Below are positions 8,659-15,481 of a stretch of DNA of 29,272 nucleotides, piece by piece. The notes below the pieces were generated by a model, which had not been told where the DNA came from, ran no database searches, and was given only the letters and a program-made list of their open reading frames with translations. The stretch covers positions 1 through 29,272 of the forward strand of contig JAEXUB010000003.1 in NCBI GenBank assembly GCA_023453125.1, given 5' to 3'. This DNA is from Bacteroidota bacterium (GTDB lineage Bacteria > Bacteroidota > Ignavibacteria > Ignavibacteriales > Melioribacteraceae). Within the stretch, counting starts at the first letter, position 1. Each line of letters begins with the position of its first letter. Both the position numbers and the translations under genes were made by a program.

Positions 8659-8798
8659 TTTTCAGCCTGAGCTTTGTAATTATACAGGGGGCGGGTAAAA
8701 GTTGTTCCTTCCCAAAATAAGAGCAAATTACGAAATGATATTTCCGTCCAAATTTGTTAGATTATCATATAAAAAGAACAGCACAATCGGGGGTAATA

Positions 8799-10163
8799 AT
8801 GGCAATCGAGACAATTAATCCGGCTACGGGAAAGGTTGTAAAAACTTTTGTTGAAATGAGCCGGGATGAAGTATCAAAATGCATAGTGAATTCTGATGCA
8901 GCCTTTAATAAATGGAAAAATGTCCCTTATAAAGAAAGAAGCGTATTCCTGAAAAATGCCGCATCTATTCTGAGGGAAAAGAAATATGACTATGGAAGAA
9001 TTCTGACATTGGAAATGGGGAAGCCGGTTGTTCAGGCCATTGCCGAAGTTGAAAAGTGCGCTCTTGTATGCGATTACTATGCCGACAACGCAGAAGAGAT
9101 ATTAAAGAAAGAATATGTTAAGACGGATGCGTCTGAAAGTTATGTGAGATTCGACCCATTGGGGGTTATTCTTGCCGTTATGCCCTGGAATTTCCCTTTC
9201 TGGCAGGTATTCCGTTTTGCCGCCCCCGCTTTAATGGCAGGTAATACGGGACTTCTTAAGCACGCGTCAAACGTTCCAATGTGTGCTCTGGCTATTGAAG
9301 AAATTATGCTGAATGCAGGTTTTCCCGAATATACTTTTAAGACCCTGCTGGTTGGAGCGCAGGCTGTAGAGGATATTATCAGGCACCCGATGGTAAAGGC
9401 AGCTACATTAACGGGGAGCGAACCGGCCGGAAAAAAAGTAGCCGGTTTATGCGGGAGTATGCTTAAGAAAACGGTAATGGAATTAGGGGGGAGCGATCCC
9501 TTTATAATTCTCGAGGATGCAGATATTGATGCCGCGGTTACAACTGCAGTAACTGCGCGAATGATAAATAACGGACAGAGCTGTATTGCCGCAAAAAGAT
9601 TTATTGCTGTTGAAAAAATCTATAATGAGTTCGAAAAGAAGTTTGTTGAAGCAGTGGGCAATGTTAAGGTCGGCGACCCGATGGAGGGTACTACAGAACT
9701 GGGTCCTATGGCAAGAGAAGATCTCCTTCTGGAGCTTGACGCGCAGGTAAAGAAATCTGTTGAGAAGGGGGCTCTTCTCCTTTGCGGAGGAAAAAGAAAG
9801 GATATTCCCGGTTACTATTATGAGCCGACAGTTATAGGGAATGTTAAGAAGGGAATGCCGGCATATTCAGAAGAACTGTTCGGGCCAGCGGCATCTCTAA
9901 TTAAGGTGCGCGATGAAGAGGAGGCTCTTTTGGTTGCAAACGATACTGAATTCGGACTCGGTGCTTCAATATGGACTAAAGATACCGGTAAGGGGAAATA
10001 TCTGGCATCAAGGATTGAATCGGGTTCGGTATTCATAAACGGAATGGTAAAGTCTGATCCGAGGCTTCCATTCGGCGGTATTAAAACCTCCGGGTACGGA
10101 AGAGAGCTTTCACACTACGGAATAAAAGAGTTTGTAAATATTAAAACCGTTTGGGTTAAATGA
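8799..10163 (+). CDS. gabD: Succinate-semialdehyde dehydrogenase (GabD1-type aldehyde dehydrogenase)
   Basis: A 454-residue cytoplasmic aldehyde dehydrogenase. It probably oxidises succinate semialdehyde to succinate with NAD(P), linking GABA or 2-oxoglutarate breakdown to the TCA cycle. The catalytic Cys262 is in NNGQSCIAAKRF and the general base Glu228 in MELGGSDPF. The cofactor-region motifs MPWNFPFWQ and TLTGSEPAG are present, as is the C-terminal PFGGIKTSGYGRELS. Several of these stretches match GabD1 of mycobacteria as I remember it, which is why I prefer SSADH to a general aldehyde dehydrogenase. The start is the ATG at 8799 with a GGGGG tract 6 nt upstream. A longer TTG-initiated frame from 8754 adds 15 residues with no family match. 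It is a single-gene unit between the small secreted gene and a strong terminator. Confidence 0.88.
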   Translation: MAIETINPATGKVVKTFVEMSRDEVSKCIVNSDAAFNKWKNVPYKERSVFLKNAASILREKKYDYGRILTLEMGKPVVQAIAEVEKCALVCDYYADNAEEILKKEYVKTDASESYVRFDPLGVILAVMPWNFPFWQVFRFAAPALMAGNTGLLKHASNVPMCALAIEEIMLNAGFPEYTFKTLLVGAQAVEDIIRHPMVKAATLTGSEPAGKKVAGLCGSMLKKTVMELGGSDPFIILEDADIDAAVTTAVTARMINNGQSCIAAKRFIAVEKIYNEFEKKFVEAVGNVKVGDPMEGTTELGPMAREDLLLELDAQVKKSVEKGALLLCGGKRKDIPGYYYEPTVIGNVKKGMPAYSEELFGPAASLIKVRDEEEALLVANDTEFGLGASIWTKDTGKGKYLASRIESGSVFINGMVKSDPRLPFGGIKTSGYGRELSHYGIKEFVNIKTVWVK

Positions 10164-10167
10164 AAAA

Positions 10168-10190
10168 CGCCCCGTTACGGGGCGCTTTTA
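10168..10190. terminator. Bidirectional intrinsic terminator
   Basis: A seven-pair GC stem, CGCCCCG (10168-10174) and CGGGGCG (10178-10184), with loop TTA. T-runs follow on both strands (CTTTTAT on plus; five T on minus). It serves the convergent gabD and histidine-kinase genes. Confidence 0.88.
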
Positions 10191-10201
10191 TAAGGCTTTC
10201 C

Positions 10202-11338
10202 CTATGAGGGTAATTTTATGGGAACCTTTACATAAAAAACAGTCCCGCTTTCTTTTTGAGAATTAAACCGTACTGTGCCCGATAGATATCTTTCGGTAAG
10301 CAGTTTAACGCTGTATGTACCAAGTCCCCTGCCTCTTCCCTTAGTTGAAAAAGAGCGCTGGAAAATCTGGAGCTGTACAGGTTCCGGAATGACGGAGTTT
10401 CCCCAAACTGAAAATTCAATCATATCATTCAGGCGTGTACAGTTCAAAATAACAGTATCCCCCTCTTTAACTGCCTCAAGTGAATTCTTAACAAGATTGC
10501 CTACAACTCTTCTCAGAAGAGTCTTATCGGTTTGTATAACCAGGTCCTCGGCCCCGGGGCTCACCGCTATTTCTTTTCCTAGGCTTACCATATGTTTTTC
10601 ATAAAGGACTGCAATTTCATTTAACAGTCCCTTGCTTGTAAAAGCGGTTACATTTACTTTCAGCTCGCTGTCTTCAGCCTGGGTTAGTTCTTTATGAGCC
10701 AGAATTTCTTCAATAAGATGTTCTGTTATATTGCGTGAGAAACTTATGTATTCTTCCCTTTCATTTTCAGAAGCGTCATTTAATATTTCCAGAAATCCTT
10801 TAAGCGCGCCGGTTATATTAAGAAGGTCATGAAAGAAAATTCTCTCAAGCGCTTTTCGTCTGTTCAGGTCGCTTATATCGGATGCTGCAAAAACGGTAAA
10901 TTCATTTTCTTCTATAAAATACTGATTGGCCACCACCAGCAAATCAAGCGGATCCCCGTTTTCGAGAGTAATACGGCATTCCATCTGCGCTTTACCGCTT
11001 GCCTGACTTAGCAGAATAGCATTAACCGCTCCGCAGACTGAACATGATTTGGTAGTACCGCAGCCCCCCGGAGTTTCAGAGGCATGAACGCATTTAACTG
11101 CTTCGCCGGGACGTTTACCATCATATTCATAAATTTTGTTTGCTTCAAAATAGTCCCGGAATGCCTTGTTTGCATAAATCATCTGCCTTTGCTTATTCAA
11201 AATAGCAACAAAGACAGGCATGGCATCAAATATCTCCCTGACTGCAGATTTGTCCGAGACAATGCTAATCTGTTTTTTAAGGAGTTCTTCATCAGCCCGT
11301 TCTGCCGGCGCGAATTCTGTTTCCTGCGGTGTACTCAC
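10202..11338 (-). CDS. PAS-domain sensor histidine kinase with Cys-rich PAS insert
   Basis: A 378-residue predicted soluble histidine kinase. A short N-terminal helix is followed by a PAS domain (about 32-158). Within the PAS is the cluster Cys83-x-His85 ... GGCG (Cys93) ... Cys99-x2-Cys102, a spacing that suggests metal, Fe-S or redox sensing. The phospho-acceptor is His170 in RIFFHDLLN. The ATPase N-box GNLVKNSLEAV includes Asn285, and the glycine-rich lid is KGRGRGLGTYSVK (about 333-345). There is no transmembrane segment or signal peptide, so it senses a cytoplasmic signal. The start is GTG at 11338 with AAGGA and GAGAG upstream; no ATG fits the PAS start better. No response regulator lies next to it, so the partner is elsewhere. 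It converges on gabD across a shared terminator. Confidence 0.87.
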   Translation of the reverse strand: MSTPQETEFAPAERADEELLKKQISIVSDKSAVREIFDAMPVFVAILNKQRQMIYANKAFRDYFEANKIYEYDGKRPGEAVKCVHASETPGGCGTTKSCSVCGAVNAILLSQASGKAQMECRITLENGDPLDLLVVANQYFIEENEFTVFAASDISDLNRRKALERIFFHDLLNITGALKGFLEILNDASENEREEYISFSRNITEHLIEEILAHKELTQAEDSELKVNVTAFTSKGLLNEIAVLYEKHMVSLGKEIAVSPGAEDLVIQTDKTLLRRVVGNLVKNSLEAVKEGDTVILNCTRLNDMIEFSVWGNSVIPEPVQLQIFQRSFSTKGRGRGLGTYSVKLLTERYLSGTVRFNSQKESGTVFYVKVPIKLPS

Positions 11339-11427
11339 TATATTCTCTCTATTCCTTCAATAATTATCGGCAAAATATAAAAATATTAAAGCAGGAATAA
11401 TAGTTCTTAAAATAGGATAAGGGGTAT

Positions 11428-11454
11428 AAAAAGGCCCGAAATTTATTTCGGGCC
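11428..11454 (-). terminator. Intrinsic terminator of the sigma operon
   Basis: Stem 11433-11441 with 11446-11454 (GGCCCGAAA and its complement). On the minus strand it is followed by TTTTTAT. It lies 25 nt past the stop of the lipoprotein gene, the last gene of the minus-strand trio. Confidence 0.8.
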
Positions 11455-11478
11455 CGGGTATGCGGTTTTAATTTTGTA

Positions 11479-12480
11479 TTATACAGAGCCTCTTCTCCAA
11501 ACACGGGGAAGAATTAGGAGTCCGATTAAAAGAAGCACAACTATTCCGGCGGCAATAATAACCCATACATTAACCTCTCTCGATTCAGCCAGCATTTCAT
11601 ATTCGAAGAATTTGAATCTTTCCTGGTCAAATTTCCAGCTGACTTTGTTTCCTTCTATTGATTTGGAATTGGAATATGTGATAATGCCGGGCATTATTAC
11701 ACTGTTTTCATAAGTCCCGTCGTAACGGGACATATCCTCAAGCAGTTTTTGAAAAGGCTCATTATTTTCAATATAGCCTGTTATCAGTTTCAGTGGGGCA
11801 TTATCAAAATAACGGCTCAATACCTTTATTGCTTTTTCGTTGTTTTCGTCATCCTTATCTACTTTTATAAGCTCGCTTATAAGCTCCTTCCTTTTGCCGG
11901 CGGGGAGGAGTGTCTCCATCCTTATCTGATGCTCCTTAAGCAAAAGCTCTTCAACGGTATCAAGAAACATATCAACCATATTATGCTGGGTATATGCATC
12001 AAGTTTTTCCTTAACCCAGGCTGTATCGGTGGCTGCTTTCAGTTTTTCTATCTCGTCCCGGTTGAAATATTTCTCGAGAGGTGTCTTGTTTAGTCTGTTA
12101 AAGGGGCGGTAGGATTCTTTATAGGTGTAATAAGTGAAAAAGAACCTGAAAGACTTTTCGATTTTAATGTCTATAATTTTTTCGAACCCCTCTCTCTGTT
12201 TTCCAAGCTCTTTAACCGCATCTTCATAGGAATTGAATTTAGATGAAAGGTTAATTATTGTTTTTTTATTTGCGGTATCCTTCTGTTTTGATGATTTCCA
12301 GGATTTATCGGCAAGGAAAGTCTCCGGAAAACTGCTTGTATCATTTTCGTCAGTCTTATATGCGATGTTTCTCTCAACAGTGCCGTCGCTGTTTATTTTT
12401 GTGGTTATAAAGTACTCCTTGCACGAAGAAAGGAAGATAAGAGATACGGCAAGAATTATTTTAACAAATTTAATTTTCAT
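11479..12480 (-). CDS. Lipoprotein with C-terminal transmembrane helix, linked to an ECF sigma operon
   Basis: A 333-residue protein of unknown function. Residues 1-20 form a lipoprotein signal with lipobox LSSC (Cys20), so it is anchored through lipid at its N-terminus. A second hydrophobic stretch near the C-terminus (VWVIIAAGIVVLLLIGLLILP) with a basic tail, RVWRRGSV, adds a membrane helix. The central 270 residues are charged, with a beta-rich start (TTKINSDGTVERNIAYK) and then mostly helices. The ATG has GGAGG upstream, and that sequence lies in the end of the anti-sigma gene. One base separates the two genes (TAAAATG), so translation is coupled. The position suggests it takes part in, or reports to, the sigma/anti-sigma switch. 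I recognise no named family. Confidence 0.72.
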   Translation of the reverse strand: MKIKFVKIILAVSLIFLSSCKEYFITTKINSDGTVERNIAYKTDENDTSSFPETFLADKSWKSSKQKDTANKKTIINLSSKFNSYEDAVKELGKQREGFEKIIDIKIEKSFRFFFTYYTYKESYRPFNRLNKTPLEKYFNRDEIEKLKAATDTAWVKEKLDAYTQHNMVDMFLDTVEELLLKEHQIRMETLLPAGKRKELISELIKVDKDDENNEKAIKVLSRYFDNAPLKLITGYIENNEPFQKLLEDMSRYDGTYENSVIMPGIITYSNSKSIEGNKVSWKFDQERFKFFEYEMLAESREVNVWVIIAAGIVVLLLIGLLILPRVWRRGSV

Positions 12481-12481
12481 T

Positions 12482-13234
12482 TTATTTTCCTCCGGCCGGA
12501 TTTAACCGGCTAAATTCTTTTATAAGGTTTTCATTTTTCTTAACAAACTCCTGAAGTTTCTCAATGGTTAGATCTCCTTCAAGGAAAGCCGAGAGCCCGG
12601 GATACTTAATTTTAATTTCCTCCGGAACTTCTTTTTTGTATTGCTGGAGAGAGCTGTAAAGGGAAAGAAATTCATTTAACCTTGATTTGTCGGCAAGTAT
12701 AAATCCTTTCGGCAGATCAGCATAGAATTTATTTCCCCCGGCAAGATTATAAAGACCGGCAGCGAGTTTTACAAGTTTAATCTGGCTGATGCCGATAGAG
12801 GCTTCATTATATGAGTTCTCTTTTGCCGCTGAAATATTAACTTCAAGCCGGGAAACCGTGTTTAGCAGAAAATACTGCTGCAGAACAAATGTGGAAATCA
12901 ATAATAGAATGACTGAAACGGCCGCCGCGCGAACGGCACTATTCATGAAGAAAAGGGAAACTTTGTCAATGTATTGGCTAAAACGAGTATTGATTTTCTT
13001 TTGCGGAACCGAATTTATTGAATTCATTACGGATTCGGTAAAGGAGATTTCATCTTCAAGGGGAGGGGCATAATTCCTTATCCGGTCAATCAAGGCTCCG
13101 CTTTTAATAATTGTTTCCATCTCCTTCCTGCAGGAGGGGCAGCGGGAGAGATGATTCTCAACATCGGATTTCCGGGCCGGAGTAAGTTCATCATCTTTAA
13201 GGTATAGAAGATTTTTAATTCTACCGCAGTTCAT
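12482..13234 (-). CDS. Anti-sigma factor with N-terminal zinc-finger (ZAS) domain
   Basis: A 250-residue membrane-bound regulator expected to hold the co-encoded ECF sigma factor inactive. The N-terminus MNCGRIKNLLYLKDDEL and then HLSRCPSCRKE supplies the Cys/His-x3-Cys-x2-Cys pattern of zf-HC2 anti-sigma domains (Cys3, His28, Cys32, Cys35). A single membrane helix lies near residues 100-122 (AVSVILLLISTFVLQQYFLL). The C-terminal part is outside the cytoplasm and helical. I start at the ATG at 13234, directly after the sigma stop: TAA is followed by A and ATG, with GGGA as ribosome-binding site. An upstream start at 13288 would lie inside the sigma gene. The arrangement shows translational coupling of sigma and anti-sigma. 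What releases it cannot be seen. Confidence 0.87.
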   Translation of the reverse strand: MNCGRIKNLLYLKDDELTPARKSDVENHLSRCPSCRKEMETIIKSGALIDRIRNYAPPLEDEISFTESVMNSINSVPQKKINTRFSQYIDKVSLFFMNSAVRAAAVSVILLLISTFVLQQYFLLNTVSRLEVNISAAKENSYNEASIGISQIKLVKLAAGLYNLAGGNKFYADLPKGFILADKSRLNEFLSLYSSLQQYKKEVPEEIKIKYPGLSAFLEGDLTIEKLQEFVKKNENLIKEFSRLNPAGGK

Positions 13235-13235
13235 T

Positions 13236-13799
13236 TTATTCCCATTTATAAATTTTTGCAAGTAATTCTTTAATTCTTCTTCTGGCATATACCAGGTTTG
13301 TTTTAACCGTGCCGGGGGACATATTTAGGGATTCTGAAATCAAACCAATATCCAATCCGTTAAGATCCCGCAGAGTAAATACAATTTTCTGTTTCGGAGA
13401 AAGACTTTCTGTAAGTTTTGCAACAATATCGGCAAATTCCTTTTCAGAATAATCGGGAGTTTCCTGCAGGAAGAGATTTTCAAAGTCCTGCCTGTCAGTA
13501 ATAGAATAGAGGTTTTCCTCTTTTCTCTTTCTCGCTTTTAGTTTATCAAGGCTCATATTTATCACAATTTTGTAGAACCAGGTGGTAAATTTCGCTTCAA
13601 AATTAAACCGGTCTATATTTTTCCATAGTTTAATAAACGATTCCTGAGCAGCATCTTTTGCATCTTCGCTGTTGAGAAGAATTTTATATGCCGCTGAATA
13701 TGCAAGCCTCTGATGGATTTCCACAATCCGCCTGAAGGCCTCTTTATCCCCCTTTTGGGAGGCAAGGACTAATTCTTCAATATTTTCTTCCGGCCTAAT
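13236..13799 (-). CDS. ECF-type RNA polymerase sigma factor, apparently with ATT start
   Basis: Directs RNA polymerase to a stress or envelope regulon when released from the downstream anti-sigma factor. Region 2 includes DAAQESFIKLWKNIDRF and FTTWFYKIVINMSLDKLKARKRK. Region 4 includes LSPKQKIVFTLRDLNGLD and SPGTVKTNLVYARRRIKELL. The first usual start codon in frame is GTG at 13724, but it falls inside conserved region 2. The frame upstream still encodes EELVLASQKGDKEAFRRIVE, which belongs to the normal N-terminus. Between that segment and an in-frame TAA (13803-13805) there is no ATG, GTG or TTG. The only plausible first codon with a ribosome-binding site is ATT at 13799, with GGGA 6 nt upstream. 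With that start the protein is 187 residues, typical for the family. A sequencing error or internal start at 13724 remain possible. Confidence 0.85.
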   Translation of the reverse strand: MRPEENIEELVLASQKGDKEAFRRIVEIHQRLAYSAAYKILLNSEDAKDAAQESFIKLWKNIDRFNFEAKFTTWFYKIVINMSLDKLKARKRKEENLYSITDRQDFENLFLQETPDYSEKEFADIVAKLTESLSPKQKIVFTLRDLNGLDIGLISESLNMSPGTVKTNLVYARRRIKELLAKIYKWE

Positions 13800-13966
13800 A
13801 TTTTATCCCGTTGATTTGAATAATTGTTTTCTAATCAATGATACGACGGTAAGTTAAAAAAGTTAAACTTATTTGTTCAGTTAAATATTATTAATTCCCC
13901 CGCAGGGAGCCATTTGGAATTTTTTGAAGGCACTTTGCTGTTTTAGATAAAAAGGAAAGGGAAATA

Positions 13967-14626
13967 ATGGAAAAAAGGGCTGTTTTAAGGGTTTTGGTGA
14001 TAATGGCGCTTTTTACTCTAAATTCCTGCGGAATGGAAAAACCCCAATCCGCCGAAAAAGCGAATGAATTTAAAATTGCAGGAGTAAAAATGGATACCGC
14101 TACATTTGGAGCCGGCTGTTTCTGGTGCACAGAAGCTGTTTTTAAAAGCCTTAAGGGAGTTTATAAAGTTACTTCCGGTTATTCGGGGGGACATAAAGAA
14201 AACCCTACCTATGAAGAAGTCTGCACGGGAACAACGGGACACGCGGAGGTGACTCAAATAGAATTCAATCCTGAAGAAATTAAATTTGACGAACTTCTCG
14301 AGGTATTCTGGCGTACACACGACCCGACTACACTCAACAGGCAGGGAGCCGATGTTGGCACCCAGTACCGCTCCGTAATTTTCTATCATAACGAGAGCCA
14401 GAAGAAAATTGCCGAATATTATAAAGAGAAGCTCGGGCAGGAAAAAATCTGGGACGATCCGGTTGTAACGGAAATTACAGAATTCACAAAATTTTATCCC
14501 GCTGAGGATTACCACCAGGATTATTATGCAAACAATCCAAATCAGGGATACTGCGCGTTTGTAATAACCCCAAAGGTGGAAAAATTTAAAAAGCTTTTTG
14601 CCTCTAAGCTGAAAGAGAAAAAATAA
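13967..14626 (+). CDS. msrA: Peptide-methionine (S)-S-oxide reductase, lipoprotein form
   Basis: Reduces methionine-S-sulfoxide in oxidised proteins. The catalytic motif GCFWC has nucleophile Cys51. SGYSGG, GHAEV and the resolving-side Cys in NQGYCAFVI (about Cys196) are the other family marks. MsrA domains are about 160-180 residues. The extra N-terminal 40 residues are a lipoprotein signal (MALFTLNSC, lipobox Cys21) plus a linker, so this enzyme probably acts outside the inner membrane. The ATG has AAAGGAAAGGGA upstream. It is divergent from the sigma/anti-sigma operon across a 167-nt gap, which raises the possibility that the sigma factor responds to envelope oxidative damage; this is inference. 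No msrB fusion. Confidence 0.95.
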   Translation: MEKRAVLRVLVIMALFTLNSCGMEKPQSAEKANEFKIAGVKMDTATFGAGCFWCTEAVFKSLKGVYKVTSGYSGGHKENPTYEEVCTGTTGHAEVTQIEFNPEEIKFDELLEVFWRTHDPTTLNRQGADVGTQYRSVIFYHNESQKKIAEYYKEKLGQEKIWDDPVVTEITEFTKFYPAEDYHQDYYANNPNQGYCAFVITPKVEKFKKLFASKLKEKK

Positions 14627-14692
14627 ATTTTCTTTTTGTGTAACCCCTTTCTGAATTAATCGTCTAAACTTCAAAAAAGGGGCTACGGGGCA

Positions 14693-15448
14693 GTGCATAT
14701 TTATAAGGCAGTGTTTTTTACTGCTATGGGAATAGCTGTAATTATTTTCGGGGTATACCTCTGGAGCTGGAAACAGCCGGAGAACGCGGCGGCATATGGC
14801 AATTTAACCAGTGAAGAGGCTGCCGGCATTATTAAAAAAGGAAGATCCGATAATAAGCTTGCGATTATTGATTCGAACCTGAATTCTGTTCAGGCCTTTG
14901 ACAGCGCCTGGAATAAATTAAATCCGGATCTGGTTCTTGTAGAAGGGAGTCTTGGATTTTTTCTTCCCGGGGTTATGGATCCGGTGAAAAAATTCGGAAT
15001 TGAAGGAAGGGCGCGGGAGCTGGCCCTCAAAAGAAATTTAATGTTATATTCCTACCGCCTTGACGATAAAACGATAACATCCGAACTGATGAAAAAATAT
15101 TCAAAAGAACAGGTGGCTCTTACGATGCTGCTCGATTCATATTATTCCGGAATGGCGGCGGATAAAAATATCTCACCGGAAAATATTATAAGGGAATGCA
15201 TACATAAAAGCCGGTGCGGCGGATTCGATGCAGGATTTAAGAGCGCCAGGGAAATAGATATTATCTGGGTTCGCGACTTCGGAAACTCGGCAGACTGGCG
15301 CTATGCAGAAAGGCTTACAGGGTACGCCGGAACAATTGCCGCAGAAATTAAATTAATGAAGAAGAAACATTTACAGCTTTTAATTGCCTCTTTTTTGTCA
15401 TCCGGAAAGAAAGTATTGGCGGTTGATAATTTAGGAATATTTAATTAG
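14693..15448 (+). CDS. Membrane-anchored protein of unknown function
   Basis: A 251-residue protein with one N-terminal membrane helix (residues about 5-23) and no clear cleavage site, so it is probably anchored with its bulk outside the cytoplasm. The start is GTG at 14693, with GGGG tracts upstream; a later ATG at 14726 would cut into the helix. The segment SVQAFDSAWNKLNPDLVLVEG slightly recalls the SxxAxxxxxxxLxPDxVxVE region of TraB/GumN-like proteins. The His and Glu motifs expected early in those families are not visible (AIIDSNLNS instead), so I do not assign it. One Cys pair, CIHKSRCGG (about 168-174), could form a disulfide. It follows msrA by 66 nt, perhaps in the same transcript, and converges on the DPP-IV gene. 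Confidence 0.7.
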   Translation: MHIYKAVFFTAMGIAVIIFGVYLWSWKQPENAAAYGNLTSEEAAGIIKKGRSDNKLAIIDSNLNSVQAFDSAWNKLNPDLVLVEGSLGFFLPGVMDPVKKFGIEGRARELALKRNLMLYSYRLDDKTITSELMKKYSKEQVALTMLLDSYYSGMAADKNISPENIIRECIHKSRCGGFDAGFKSAREIDIIWVRDFGNSADWRYAERLTGYAGTIAAEIKLMKKKHLQLLIASFLSSGKKVLAVDNLGIFN

Positions 15449-15474
15449 AGGCCCGCCTGAGCAGGCCCCTTGAA
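15449..15474. terminator. GC-rich hairpin between convergent genes, weak terminator candidate
   Basis: GCCTG/CAGGC (15455-15466) and flanking GGCC repeats can fold into a short hairpin directly after the stop of the unknown gene. No strong T-run follows on either strand, so termination is only plausible from position. Confidence 0.35.
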
Positions 15475-15481
15475 TAAAGAA

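Noticed and set aside
8754..8798. Extended N-terminus for the aldehyde dehydrogenase
   Set aside because: It begins with TTG, has no ribosome-binding site and does not match the family, which starts at MAIETINPATGK.
14644..14682. Hairpin CCCCTTT / AAAGGGG before the GTG of the unknown anchored protein, possibly hiding its ribosome-binding site
   Set aside because: Only 7 bp with a 25-nt loop and no T-run; too weak to call an attenuator or terminator.
14018..14698. 226-codon minus-strand frame opposite msrA
   Set aside because: It mirrors the msrA gene, has no ribosome-binding site or motif, and msrA is certain.
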